From the NCBI GenBank assembly GCA_949300145.1, contig CASGDA010000011.1, positions 1 to 64,000 on the forward strand: a stretch of 64,000 bases of DNA, read 5' to 3'. How positions within the stretch are numbered: position 1 is the first letter of the stretch; the number at the start of each line of letters is the position of its first letter. The position numbers and the translations under genes are program-made. Below the pieces are notes generated by a model that was given only the letters and a program-made list of their open reading frames with translations, did no database searches and was not told the origin of the DNA. Positions 1-8,714 of this stretch are shown here, in pieces. The DNA is from an uncultured Treponema sp. (GTDB taxonomy: Bacteria > Spirochaetota > Spirochaetia > Treponematales > Treponemataceae).

Positions 1-1001
1 TCTCCTTTTTTGTATCCCAAGTAGTCAAAGCATTTTTGCAAATGCAATGGCACAGGATAATACACAGAAGTTCCGATTCCCTTTTCTTTTAGATACGCGG
101 CCAATCCATCACGATTTTTTGCTTTTAATTGGAAGACGTAATACACAGGAATATTGCCGTTTTTTACTACAGGCAATGTAATTTCTTCTATATCGCTTAA
201 CAGTGCCCGGTACTGATCCGCATATTTTTTTCTTAAGGCGATGCCTTCATCGATTTTCTGCAGCTTTACCTGCAATACCGCGGCCTGCAAAGTATCAAGC
301 CGGCTGTTGTATCCCAGTAAGTCGTGATGATATTTCTTTGAAGCCCCGTGTACCCGCAGACTTTTCACGGCAGCATACACATCCTCCCGGTTTGTGATTA
401 TCATACCGCCGTCGCCGTAACCGCCCAAGGTTTTGGTTGGAAAAAAAGAATATACACCGGCATCGCCGGCCGTCCCGGCTGTTTTAATCCCTCCGCCGAT
501 ATGCTGCTTCATGCCGAAGGCTTCCGCGGCGTCTTCCAGAACAGAAAGATTATTGTCCCGTGCAAGTTTTAAGGCCGTATTCATGTCAGCCATCTGGCAG
601 AACAGGTGGACGGGTAAAAGTCCCCTGGTGTTTTTTGTGATGCGGACTGCAGCATCGTTCATGTCCATGCAAAAGGTCTCTTCGTCTATGTCGCAGAAAA
701 CAGGCTTTCCGCCCAAACGCGCGATACAGGAGGCGGACGCGAAAAAAGTAAATACCGGCGTTATCACTTCCGCCCCGTCTTTGTATCCTAAGGCGTCGGA
801 ACACAGAACCAGGGCGTCGCTTCCGTTGGCGACACCCACCCCGTATCGGGCTTTGCTGTACAAGGCAATTTCCTGCTCCAGCTCTTTTTCCGCACCGCCT
901 AAGATAAAGTCTCCTTTTTCCAAGACGGAACTGATGGCGTTATCGAATTCTTCTTTTCTGTTGCGGTACTCTCTGACTGAAGTATAAAAAGGGACGGTCA
1001 T
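1..1001 (-). CDS. DegT/DnrJ/EryC1/StrS aminotransferase (3' end outside window)
   Basis: The minus-strand frame is open from an ATG at 999-1001 to the window edge, giving about 333 residues with no stop, so the C-terminus is missing. The read shows the sugar aminotransferase fold: an N-terminal GDFILGG stretch, NGSDAL, a DAAEAFG motif in the PLP-binding region, and SFFPTKTLGGYGDGG, in which the lysine is the expected PLP Schiff-base residue. A late PVPLHLQ stretch is also typical of the family. Members transfer an amino group from glutamate to a keto-sugar nucleotide. The start overlaps the stop of the upstream Gfo/Idh gene (ATGA), so the two are translationally coupled. Together they resemble the WbpB/WbpE pair, which makes 3-amino UDP-sugars for surface glycans. 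The family is secure; the exact substrate is inferred. Confidence 0.88.
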   Translation of the reverse strand, partial: MTVPFYTSVREYRNRKEEFDNAISSVLEKGDFILGGAEKELEQEIALYSKARYGVGVANGSDALVLCSDALGYKDGAEVITPVFTFFASASCIARLGGKPVFCDIDEETFCMDMNDAAVRITKNTRGLLPVHLFCQMADMNTALKLARDNNLSVLEDAAEAFGMKQHIGGGIKTAGTAGDAGVYSFFPTKTLGGYGDGGMIITNREDVYAAVKSLRVHGASKKYHHDLLGYNSRLDTLQAAVLQVKLQKIDEGIALRKKYADQYRALLSDIEEITLPVVKNGNIPVYYVFQLKAKNRDGLAAYLKEKGIGTSVYYPVPLHLQKCFDYLGYKKG

Positions 1002-2098
1002 TTGTCAAATACCCCTTTCATTTCCAATGTGGAAAAATGGTTCGGCAGGCTGACCGCCCGTCCGGTTTTCTGGCTTTCGTAAATCGCGAGTATTATTTCC
1101 AACGCCTTTTTACCCTTTTCGCCGGAAACAAGCGGTTCCCGGTCCTCTTCTATCGCATCGATTACATCGGAAAACAATGCCGTGTGACCGAAACCATAAA
1201 CGGTGGGAGGATCTTTCGCCGCCGGGTCCAAAACAGCTTCTTCCGTATCGCCCGCACTTTCCGCGTCACTGAAGCGCCACGTCTCCAGTTTGTTCACGGC
1301 CAATCCGCCGATTACCACGCTGCCTTTTTCCCCGAACAGGCTCAAAGTTTCGTTTAAGTTTTTAGGATAAATATCGGCGCTGCCTTCAATGATTCCAACA
1401 GCACCGGATTTAAATTCTACAATGGCGCAGCCGAAGTCTTCCGCCTCTATCGGACGCTGGAACCTTCTGGTCTGCGCCTGAACACGCACGGCGTCCTCTC
1501 CCATCATCCACTGCAGCAAATCTATGCCGTGGGTACACTGGTTCATCAAGGTTCCCCCGTCCTGCTCCCATGTCCCTCTCCAGGGAGCTTCCGCGTAGTA
1601 TGCTTCATTGCGGTTCCAGCGGATCTGTACCATGCCGTGGAAAAGTTTTCCGAAGCGGCCTTTTTCCAGGGCTTCCCGTGTACGCTGTACAGGCGCGTTG
1701 AAACGGTTCTGAAAGCACACCGCAAGTTTTTTGTTGTTCTTTTCCGCAGCGTCTATCATCGCCTGTGCATCATCCGTGGAAAGTGCCATGGGTTTTTCGC
1801 AGATTACATGGCAGCCGGCTTGGGAACAGGTTACGGCTATGTCTTTATGTTTCCCGGACTCCGTAGCAATGGTAACTATGTCTGGACGGCACTCTGAGAG
1901 CATTTCTTTATAGTCGGTATAAACTTTTACCTGCGCCCCGGGCAAAGCCTTTACATATTCGATTTTTTTTGCCTCTGCCCGCTCTATAATAGGGTCGCAG
2001 GTGGCAACCAACTCCAAGCGGTCTTTGTTGTTCACATAAGCTTCTATGTGTTTAAAACTGATCCGACCGCAACCGATGAGTGCGATTGTGTGTTTCAT
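998..2098 (-). CDS. Gfo/Idh/MocA family NAD-dependent sugar dehydrogenase
   Basis: A 366-residue cytoplasmic protein. The N-terminal Rossmann fold is marked by IGCGRIS near residue 8, and the family CEKPMA motif is near residue 100, where the lysine is usually catalytic. WEQDGGTLMNQCTHGIDLL, around residue 180, matches the substrate-binding part of the WbpB/WlbA subgroup, which oxidises C3 of UDP-N-acetylglucosaminuronic acid. The downstream aminotransferase overlaps it by four bases, supporting a two-step conversion of a UDP-sugar to a 3-amino sugar. Length is normal for the family. The WbpB-like role is inferred from sequence feel and context; another NDP-sugar or a free sugar remains possible. 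Confidence 0.87.
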   Translation of the reverse strand: MKHTIALIGCGRISFKHIEAYVNNKDRLELVATCDPIIERAEAKKIEYVKALPGAQVKVYTDYKEMLSECRPDIVTIATESGKHKDIAVTCSQAGCHVICEKPMALSTDDAQAMIDAAEKNNKKLAVCFQNRFNAPVQRTREALEKGRFGKLFHGMVQIRWNRNEAYYAEAPWRGTWEQDGGTLMNQCTHGIDLLQWMMGEDAVRVQAQTRRFQRPIEAEDFGCAIVEFKSGAVGIIEGSADIYPKNLNETLSLFGEKGSVVIGGLAVNKLETWRFSDAESAGDTEEAVLDPAAKDPPTVYGFGHTALFSDVIDAIEEDREPLVSGEKGKKALEIILAIYESQKTGRAVSLPNHFSTLEMKGVFDK

Positions 2099-2157
2099 AG
2101 AGGTTGAATTCCGTAATGATATGAATTTAAATTATTGATTTTCGTAAAAACGATTTA

Positions 2158-3713
2158 CTACAGAGTACCGGTACTGATGCCTTGCTTTTCAAGGAAAACA
2201 AACCAAAAATAAATCACCAGAAGCCGTTCAAGAATATTGACAGAAAGAGATTCAAAATCTACATTTTCTTTTAGCAAACCACTTTTTGAAAGAACATTTT
2301 TCATATCATGATATATTTCACTGTTTTTAAATCCTTCAAAATTATTTTCAGCACTTACTACATATTTTTTAGGTTTATACATTTTCCTTTTAATTAATTT
2401 TGAAAAAACGCGTTTTATAAATGTAAATGAAAATATAAATACATCTTTTACCACATACAAAATGTTATCAGATAAAGACATACCGTAAATTGTTTTCATT
2501 TTTGCTAGTGAACTGTTATTCCGAGAAATGATCTTCCTGAAAATTTTATCAAACCATTTTTCAGATGCAGACGCATTTCTGATGCCTGTTACAAAACGGT
2601 ACTCCAAAAAAGGTCCATACAGCGGTGTGTAATTTGCAGCGCAGCCAAACAACAAACCGGATTTATACGGGAAGATCTGAGATGAATACAGTGCATGATG
2701 TTTTTCCATACGGGATACGGGAGCCTTTTGCCACAGAAACGGCTGAATAAAAGGAATATACCGCTCATACAGATCTGTCTGTATGATGTTTGAAACCAAA
2801 CTTCTCATACCATTGACAGAAAACACTATACCCCGTGTATTTGCCTTATTCCGCAAGCAGAAGTATGTTCTGAAATACTCTCCTCCCCCGATTCCGCCTA
2901 TATTGTATTTTCGTTCCAACGTATTTTTTTTAGTGTAACTATCCAAAAGCTGTTTCGCCTCAAATAGGGGGTATACACCATCAATTTCTTTCCATACAGC
3001 TTCCAGCATTTCGCTATGAAAATTTTCTACCGGCTCCGCCGGCAAAACTGCTAGATTCGTATGCAACAAAGAGGCAATTTTTTCAGCTATAATGATATCA
3101 GCACATCCTTTCCAACCACGAACAAACAATGTATACGGAATTTTTTCGGCATTTGCCAATGTAACAAGAAGCCGTGAATCAACCCCTCCAGAACAATCCA
3201 TCACCACTGACGTTGTTTTGAATGCATGCAACAGTCTTTTCAGTTCAGACTCAAATTCCCTATCACAAAACCGTTTGCAGGGAGCGGTTCCGAGTTTTTT
3301 CTCCTCATACCGAATCATTCCTCCGGACACAACCCCCACAACATTTCCCGGACATCGGTGAATGTTACGAAAAAAGGTTTTTCCTGAAAACACAAAACCA
3401 AATTCCAAAAACGATATGACACTGTTCCAATCCATGTCTTCTCGCGTATATCTCATTTCGGACACCAAAGATATCAGGGAATCGGACACCCCCCCCCATC
3501 GGAATCATCAATATACAACGGCATGATGCCAGAGTTATCACAGAAAAAACAAATCGATCCATCACTTTTATCGGTGATAATAATCCAGAAACATCCGAAA
3601 ATAGTTTTAAAATCAACAGTAGAATTTAAAAAATCTTCCAAAAACAATTCCACTGACATCAAGCCAACATTGCCGTATTTATATATAAAAACGCCTTTAA
3701 AGTGTACTTCCAA
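2158..3713 (-). pseudogene. Asparagine synthase-like protein, frame broken at a G9 tract
   Basis: Two minus-strand frames together encode one asparagine-synthase-like protein. The larger part (2158-3489, 443 residues from a GTG) holds the PP-loop ATPase motif MDCSGGVDSRLL, typical of the AsnB C-terminal domain. The upstream part (3474-3713) carries GCFWIIITD and DNSGIMPLY, which resemble the end of the N-terminal amidotransferase-like domain. The frames meet at nine G residues (coding strand, 3489-3497); a tract of seven or ten would join them. No MCGI start is visible, so the glutaminase active-site cysteine is absent or lost. In surface-polysaccharide loci such proteins amidate sugar acids or peptides, and the neighbours here are nucleotide-sugar genes. 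It could be phase-variable, decayed or a sequencing artefact. Confidence 0.72.
3489..3497 (-). repeat. G9 homopolymer inside the asparagine synthase-like gene
   Basis: Nine consecutive C on the plus strand (G on the coding strand) lie exactly where the reading frame breaks. This is the longest G/C homopolymer I noticed in the window. Poly-G tracts are known slipped-strand phase-variation sites in some spirochaetes. Confidence 0.9.
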
Positions 3714-4278
3714 GCGGTCTTTGTATATCAGTTTTTCATGATTTCTACATAATTTTCAGTAACATCTACTAAAACGGTATCTTATCAAGATTGATGAGGA
3801 CGTATTCTGGATGGGACACACTGTAAACAGCTGATAAAGCTCTTTATCTCTTACCGCAATCTACGAACATAACTCCGTTGCTCCCTGCGTACAAAAGTGT
3901 CGAGCGAAACACGTTACACTTTGAACATTCGGCTTTATGTGTGTTTTTCAGTTGAGAATATTAATATTGAAATTGAATTCGCTTTTCAGTGTAAAAAAAA
4001 TACCTGTCCAACGCTCAGAATACAGCTTTCCCGCGGGCAGAGTGTCAAAAATCTGTCCGGGAACAAAACATCCGTCTCCGCTGTACCCTGCCGAAACAGG
4101 TATAAAACAAAGGGCTTCCGCCATGACCGGTAATCCCCGGCGGATATAAGTATAAAAGTCTTTATATACTCTGTCAAGAAATACGGCCGGACCGTTAAGG
4201 CATAACCGGAAATAAATATAATGCGCCGCCGGTGGGATTTAAAACAAACCAATGCACCGGCCCAAGCCGTGGATCACC
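3714..4278. other. Gene-poor stretch with possible gene remnants
   Basis: No convincing gene covers this stretch. On the minus strand a 58-codon ORF (3948-4124) starts MAEALCFIPV and ends NINILN; I do not recognise it and see no partner. Further down, short open pieces appear in shifting frames (a YAGSNGVMFVDCG piece near 3850-3900, then SVSHPEYVLINLDK and VLVDVTENYVE near 3735-3830), as expected of a decayed gene. The VDVTE string is weakly like the middle of IS5-type transposases, but it is too short to assign. Confidence 0.35.
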
Positions 4279-4915
4279 TTAAAAATTAAATCCTATGCCT
4301 ACCTTTGGTGATATCTGTAAATTCGAAGTTGAACCGCTTCCGAAAGAATTTCTGGAATGGGTTGATGTACGGGTAATGCCGAAAAAATCATAAGAAGCTT
4401 CCAGTGCGGCCCGCAGGTAAATCAAATCCGTCAGTTTGTAGCCGAGCTCAAGATTCGCACCGACTCCGAACAGGTTTCCCGATGTCACTGTGCTGTCTAA
4501 ATCGGCTGTAAGGAAAGTGTAATGAAATCCCGGTGACAGCGCAAAGACAGTTTTTTCCGTCCGGAAAAAGGAAAAAGACGGCCCGATTAAAACCGAAAAA
4601 CCGAAGAGACTGTCATAATCCCCTCTGTCCTTTGTGACACTCACCCCGTCTTCCTCCCACGTAAAGCTCAGAGGAAACAAAAAAATCAAATTCTGTGTAG
4701 AGACCGATCACATCATTGAAATACGTCGCGAAACTCAGCCCCGTTACGACGGAAACCATACGGGAATCAACTGTCCGCCCGTCCTCCTCCGCGGTCTCCC
4801 AGAGAATCGGCACACCGAAATTAAGAGACAAATAGTTATTGTCCTCCTGCTTTCCTCCGGCGAAAACCGCCGCCGGCAACAGCGCCAGCAAAAAGACAGC
4901 AAAAAATTTCTTCAT
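4279..4915 (-). pseudogene. Outer-membrane beta-barrel protein with a one-base frameshift
   Basis: The N-terminal part (from ATG at 4915) has a clear signal peptide, MKKFFAVFLLALLPAAVFA, and continues to about 4680. The C-terminal part lies in another frame down to 4279 and ends in GIGFNF, an aromatic-terminated beta-barrel end. Removing one T from a run of seven (4679-4685 on the plus strand, A7) joins them into a protein of about 210 residues with alternating amphipathic strands. ATG 4915 is preferred over ATG 4921 because GGAAG sits at a normal distance only from 4915. It is likely an outer-membrane protein of unknown role. The indel may be real or a sequencing error. Confidence 0.68.
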
Positions 4916-5024
4916 TTTCATCTTCCGTTATTTTAAGCCTTCTTACCGGGAAAAACAAGCGGGGCGGGAATATTTACTTAACGGCATAAACCCATGTAAT
5001 ATGGACAGACAGGGGGTAAAACAA

Positions 5025-5300
5025 ATGAAAAAATGCATGGATTCCGAAAATCTCCACCGGAGACTGAAAAAAATCATAGGGCAGATACAGGCCATAGACC
5101 GCATGGTGGATGAGGACATTCCCTGCGAAGACGTTTTATCCCAGGTAAACGCAGCGAAATCGGCGCTCCACAAAGTCGGACAGGTGATTCTGGAAGGCCA
5201 CATCAATCACTGTGTCAAAGACGGAATCGCAAACGGGGATGCGGAGAAAACAATCGCAAGCTTTACAAAGGCGGTGGAGCGTTTCGCCAATATGAATTAG
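5025..5300 (+). CDS. csoR: CsoR-family metal-sensing transcriptional repressor
   Basis: A 91-residue all-helical protein with the CsoR/RcnR fold: HRRLKKIIGQIQAIDRM at the N-terminus, then a cysteine (IPCED), and HINHC, giving the Cys...His-x3-Cys ligand set of copper(I)-sensing CsoR. These repressors leave DNA when metal binds. The start is ATG 5025, which has AGGGGG upstream; an in-frame ATG at 5001 would add eight residues but lacks such a site. It lies directly upstream of a P1B metal ATPase whose promoter carries a CsoR-like palindrome, so it very probably represses that gene. The ligand pattern points to Cu(I). Confidence 0.9.
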   Translation: MKKCMDSENLHRRLKKIIGQIQAIDRMVDEDIPCEDVLSQVNAAKSALHKVGQVILEGHINHCVKDGIANGDAEKTIASFTKAVERFANMN

Positions 5301-5344
5301 CAGGATTTTATTCTCCCCGGCGGGTGAAAACGCATGGAACAGGA

Positions 5345-5395
5345 TTGACAAAGAAAGAGCCCGGGTTTATCATACTTATACCTGTATGGGTATAA
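5345..5395 (+). promoter_or_regulatory. Promoter and CsoR-like operator of the metal ATPase
   Basis: TTGACA (5345-5350), a 17-base spacer and TATCAT (5368-5373) form a near-consensus sigma-70 promoter. Immediately downstream, at about 5378-5395, lies the imperfect palindrome TATACCTGTATGGGTATA, similar in layout to known CsoR operators (TACC...GGGTA). A repressor bound there would cover the transcription start. Promoter and operator are read directly; the identity of the repressor is inferred from the adjacent csoR. Confidence 0.7.
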
Positions 5396-5415
5396 ACTTT
5401 TCTCCGGAGGCTCCT

Positions 5416-7287
5416 TTGAACAAACTCGAATCTTTCCTGGAATGGGGAGGAACAAAAAAAGACATTGTACTGCTTTCAATTTCAGGGGCTGCCCTTTTGT
5501 ACAGCCTTGCAGGACCTGAAAACCTGCCATTCGACGCCGCATGGATCGCTGTTTTCCTGTGCGGCGTGCCGATTATCCTTTCCGCCGTCAACGGGCTGGT
5601 AACCTCATTCGACATAAAAGCCGATGTCCTGGTATCCATCGCCCTGACGGCCTCGGTATTCATAGGCGAAATTTTCGCCGCGGGGGAAGTCGCTTTCATA
5701 ATGCAGCTCGGCGCCCTTCTGGAGGAACTGACCGTGGCCAGGGCACGCGCCGGAATTGAAAAACTGGTGCACCTTACACCGGAAACGGGAAGACGGATTT
5801 CCGGCGGGAAAGAGGAAATCATCCCCGCGGATAAAATCCTTGCAGGCGATATCCTGAGGGTTCTGCCGGGCGAAACAATCCCGGTGGACGGAATCATCAT
5901 CAGCGGACAGACATCCGTCAACCAGGCGGTTATGACCGGGGAATCCCTTCCGGTGGATAAAAACGCGGGGGACGAGGTGTCAAGCGGAACGGTGAACATG
6001 TTCGGCTCCTTCGACATGAAAGCGGTGAAAGTCGGGGAGGACAGCTCCATCCGGCGCATGATAAGGCTCGTGCAGTCAGCGGACGCGGGAAAGGCAAAGA
6101 TTGTCGGCACCGCCGACAGGTGGGCCACATGGATTGTGGTGACCGCGCTTATCTCCGCTTTAAGCACATGGTTCATCACAAAAGAAATCATAAGGGCGGT
6201 GACGATACTGGTTGTATTCTGCCCCTGCGCCCTTGTGCTGGCGACTCCGACCGCCATTATGGCGGCAATCGGAAACGCCACGAAACACGGCTTTTTGGTG
6301 CGGGAAGGGGACGCCCTGGAGCGCCTTTCTTCAGTCTCAAAAATCACATTCGACAAGACAGGGACGCTCACTTACGGGAAACTCCGGGTTGAAGCCGCCT
6401 GTCCTTCCGCCGGAAATTCCCTGGAAGGGCTGTACAATGCAGCGGCCTCCATTGAAAGCCTTTCGGAGCATCCCCTGGCGAAAGCTGTCGCGGAAGGATA
6501 CAGAAAGGATTTTGCGGCCCCGCTTTCCGCCGTGAATAATTTCAGGATGATTCCGGGCAGAGGGGTTGAAGGGGAAATCAATTCCAAAAAAGTTATCGCG
6601 GGCAATATTGATTTGATGAACGACAACAAAATAGAAATTCCCCCGGAAGACCGGGAGTCTTTTTCAGAATACCAGGAGAAGGGTTCAGCCCTGATTCTTG
6701 TGGCGGAAAACGGAGTTTTCTCAGGATTCTTCGCATTATCGGACACACTGAGGGAAAACGCGGCGGAAACGCTCAGCCGTGTAAAGCAGACAGGTGTTGA
6801 ACCCGTCCTCCTTACAGGCGACCATAAAAACGCGGCGGAACAGACGGCGAAGAAACTCGGCATAACCGAAGTTTATTCAGACTGCCTCCCGGAGGACAAA
6901 CTGGAAATCATCGGCTCATTTCAGGACGGAGGCAAAAAGGTCTGCATGATCGGGGACGGAATCAATGACGCGCCCGCCCTGAAGAAAGCCTTTGTCGGAA
7001 TCGCCATGGGGGGAATCGGCAGCGACATCGCGGTGGAAGCGGCTGACATCGCGCTGGTCAACGATGATATAAAAGAAATCCCGCATCTGCTTCTTCTGGC
7101 TAAAAGGACAATGGTGACAATAAAATGCAACCTTTCATTTTCAATGATACTGAACTTTGCGGCCATCATCCTTGCAATGACGGGAATCCTTAATCCAGTC
7201 GCGGGGGCTCTTGTCCATAACGCCGGCTCCGTTGCGGTGATTGTCAATTCAGCCCTGCTCCTGCGCTGGAAAAAAAGAAAGCCGTAA
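5416..7287 (+). CDS. Heavy-metal-translocating P1B-type ATPase
   Basis: An integral membrane cation pump of about 623 residues. Visible motifs in order: the TGES actuator loop, CPC in the metal-binding helix (VFCPCALVLATP), DKTGTLT with the phosphorylated aspartate, SEHPLA (the P1B HP motif) and GDGINDAPAL in the hinge. There is no N-terminal HMA domain. The start is taken as TTG 5416, with GGAGG five bases upstream; the in-frame ATG at 5386 lies inside the operator and would leave almost no leader. The csoR neighbour suggests copper, but the last membrane helices (LVHNAGSVAVIVNSALLL) lack the usual Cu-pump signature and look closer to Zn/Cd or Mn-type pumps. Metal specificity is therefore open. 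Confidence 0.9.
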   Translation: MNKLESFLEWGGTKKDIVLLSISGAALLYSLAGPENLPFDAAWIAVFLCGVPIILSAVNGLVTSFDIKADVLVSIALTASVFIGEIFAAGEVAFIMQLGALLEELTVARARAGIEKLVHLTPETGRRISGGKEEIIPADKILAGDILRVLPGETIPVDGIIISGQTSVNQAVMTGESLPVDKNAGDEVSSGTVNMFGSFDMKAVKVGEDSSIRRMIRLVQSADAGKAKIVGTADRWATWIVVTALISALSTWFITKEIIRAVTILVVFCPCALVLATPTAIMAAIGNATKHGFLVREGDALERLSSVSKITFDKTGTLTYGKLRVEAACPSAGNSLEGLYNAAASIESLSEHPLAKAVAEGYRKDFAAPLSAVNNFRMIPGRGVEGEINSKKVIAGNIDLMNDNKIEIPPEDRESFSEYQEKGSALILVAENGVFSGFFALSDTLRENAAETLSRVKQTGVEPVLLTGDHKNAAEQTAKKLGITEVYSDCLPEDKLEIIGSFQDGGKKVCMIGDGINDAPALKKAFVGIAMGGIGSDIAVEAADIALVNDDIKEIPHLLLLAKRTMVTIKCNLSFSMILNFAAIILAMTGILNPVAGALVHNAGSVAVIVNSALLLRWKKRKP

Positions 7288-7293
7288 GGGCAT

Positions 7294-7317
7294 GTCCTCC
7301 GTGGAAAAGCGGAGGAC
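7294..7317. terminator. Hairpin between convergent genes
   Basis: GTCCTCCG and CGGAGGAC form a perfect 8-bp stem around an 8-base loop, between the end of the ATPase gene (7287) and the end of the convergent oxidoreductase gene (7332). There is no strong T-run on either side, so a bidirectional terminator is likely but unproven. Confidence 0.55.
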
Positions 7318-7331
7318 CGCCGGACAGACGG

Positions 7332-8576
7332 CTATTTCCATTCATCCGGGCAGGGTTTCCCCACAGCCTGCTGGAGTTTCGTAAGCCAGAACCTGCCAGT
7401 CCCTTCCGGACCGAAAACCAGAGCCCCGGATACAAGGCCGGTTTCCGCATCCTCCAGAACACGCAGGTACAAATCTCCTTCCAGGGACGGGGTGCGGGAT
7501 ATCCATCCGCCCGACTTTTCCTGCTCAGGCGTAAGAACCGCGGTTCCCGCCGAAACGGCTTCCCTTGCACCGATTTTGAGCACCGTCCTCGGAACAGTCT
7601 GCACATACGGAGAAGGCCGCGCGTCATCCGGGAAAAGTCTCCCTGCGGCGAACTGGGCGGCTTTTTTCCCCTGCTCCAGAGCGGCGGGAACAATTCCCCA
7701 GGATACGCCCTCAAATTCAGCGCAGTCACCCGCGGCGAAAATATCAGGATCCCCGGTAGCGGTTTCATTGTTTATGATTATGCCCCTGCCGCAGGGAATG
7801 CCGGCTTCCTCCGCAAGTGATTTATTGCTGCGCACACCCATGGAGTACAGGGCTGTTTCAACACCGGCCCCGCAGACCGGTTCAAGCACTTCGGAAACGC
7901 TGCGGACGCCGAAAGCCGATGTGTCAACCGACGCACCGGTATGTATGGTCAAACCCTCCGCCTCAAGATAATCTTTAAGCAGTCCCGAAGCGGTTGCATC
8001 AAGCTGCCGGGGGAGAAGCCATCCGGCTGTTTCCAGAACGTGGACGGTTTTTATGCCTGAGTTTTTCAGCGCCCGGGCCGCTTCCAGTCCGAGAAGGCCT
8101 CCACCCAAAACAGCGGCGCTTTCCCTGCGCGACGCTGTATGCGCCTTTATTTTTTCCGCATCCTCAAGGGTTCTGAGGGCAAACACGCTGCCGTAAGACG
8201 GACTGCCCGGTTCCGGCATTCCGGGCGTGAAAGGGAAAGAGCCTGTGGCGAGGATGAGCGCATCGTATGCCACGGAACGGGCTTCCCCGTTTACCATGAC
8301 GGAAAGGCTTTTTCCTTCCCTGTCTATGCGCGCAACTTCCGCCGGAGCGCATACAGTGATTCCGTTTGAGCTGAACCATTGGGCGTTGTGTATTACAAGC
8401 TGTTCCTTTGTGACAGCCCCTGCAAGAAATTCCGGAAGCCTGATTCTGGAATAATCCGGCGGAACCTCCCTCGTTATAACGGTAACGCCCATTTCTTCCG
8501 CAGAATGAATCTTACGCAATTCCCCCGCGGCGGTAATACCCGCGGTTCCCGCTCCGATGATGACAATCTGTTTCAT
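7332..8576 (-). CDS. FAD-dependent pyridine nucleotide oxidoreductase (NirB-N/rubredoxin reductase type)
   Basis: A 414-residue soluble flavoprotein. It has an N-terminal FAD-binding site (VIIGAGTAGITAA), a central NAD(P)-binding site (AAVLGGGLLGLEAA near residue 150), and the second FAD motif near residue 280 (IFAAGDCAEF). This order is that of NADH:rubredoxin reductases and the N-terminal part of NirB. The start at ATG 8576 has AGGAGG nine bases upstream; longer in-frame starts lack this and run into the promoter of the next gene. There is no rubredoxin or siroheme domain. It probably passes electrons from NAD(P)H to a small redox protein in the cytoplasm; the partner is unknown. Confidence 0.85.
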   Translation of the reverse strand: MKQIVIIGAGTAGITAAGELRKIHSAEEMGVTVITREVPPDYSRIRLPEFLAGAVTKEQLVIHNAQWFSSNGITVCAPAEVARIDREGKSLSVMVNGEARSVAYDALILATGSFPFTPGMPEPGSPSYGSVFALRTLEDAEKIKAHTASRRESAAVLGGGLLGLEAARALKNSGIKTVHVLETAGWLLPRQLDATASGLLKDYLEAEGLTIHTGASVDTSAFGVRSVSEVLEPVCGAGVETALYSMGVRSNKSLAEEAGIPCGRGIIINNETATGDPDIFAAGDCAEFEGVSWGIVPAALEQGKKAAQFAAGRLFPDDARPSPYVQTVPRTVLKIGAREAVSAGTAVLTPEQEKSGGWISRTPSLEGDLYLRVLEDAETGLVSGALVFGPEGTGRFWLTKLQQAVGKPCPDEWK

Positions 8577-8679
8577 ACAGCCAGCCTCCTGAGAATACAT
8601 AGTATTACAATAAACCGGTTTCAGCAACTCTTGTATGAAGAAGCCTTTCATAACTGTAACTTTTCATTGTGCATTTTAT

Positions 8680-8706
8680 TATAATAGTGTAAAGTTAAGT
8701 GTAAAG
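8680..8706 (+). promoter_or_regulatory. -10 box and tandem AGTGTAAAG repeats upstream of the three-gene cassette
   Basis: A consensus TATAAT lies at 8680-8685. It is followed by two exact copies of AGTGTAAAG (8686-8694 and 8698-8706) spaced 12 bases apart, ending just before the GAGG ribosome site of the first gene. A looser copy, AGTGTATAAA, lies inside the first codons. No good -35 box is seen. The repeats are a plausible operator for the HTH protein encoded in the same operon. Confidence 0.5.
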
Positions 8707-8714
8707 AGGCCACA

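Noticed and set aside
3735-3760. IS5-type transposase remnant based on the VDVTE string
   Set aside because: Five residues in a short fragment are not enough, and no inverted repeats or DDE residues were found.
5376-6371. 331-codon antisense frame opposite the metal ATPase
   Set aside because: Its composition (runs of Ser/Thr/Pro/Ala, no motif) is that of a shadow of a GC-rich coding strand, and the sense gene is complete.
7332-7360. Rubredoxin-like end (CPDEW) on the FAD oxidoreductase
   Set aside because: A rubredoxin needs two CxxC pairs; only one isolated cysteine is present.
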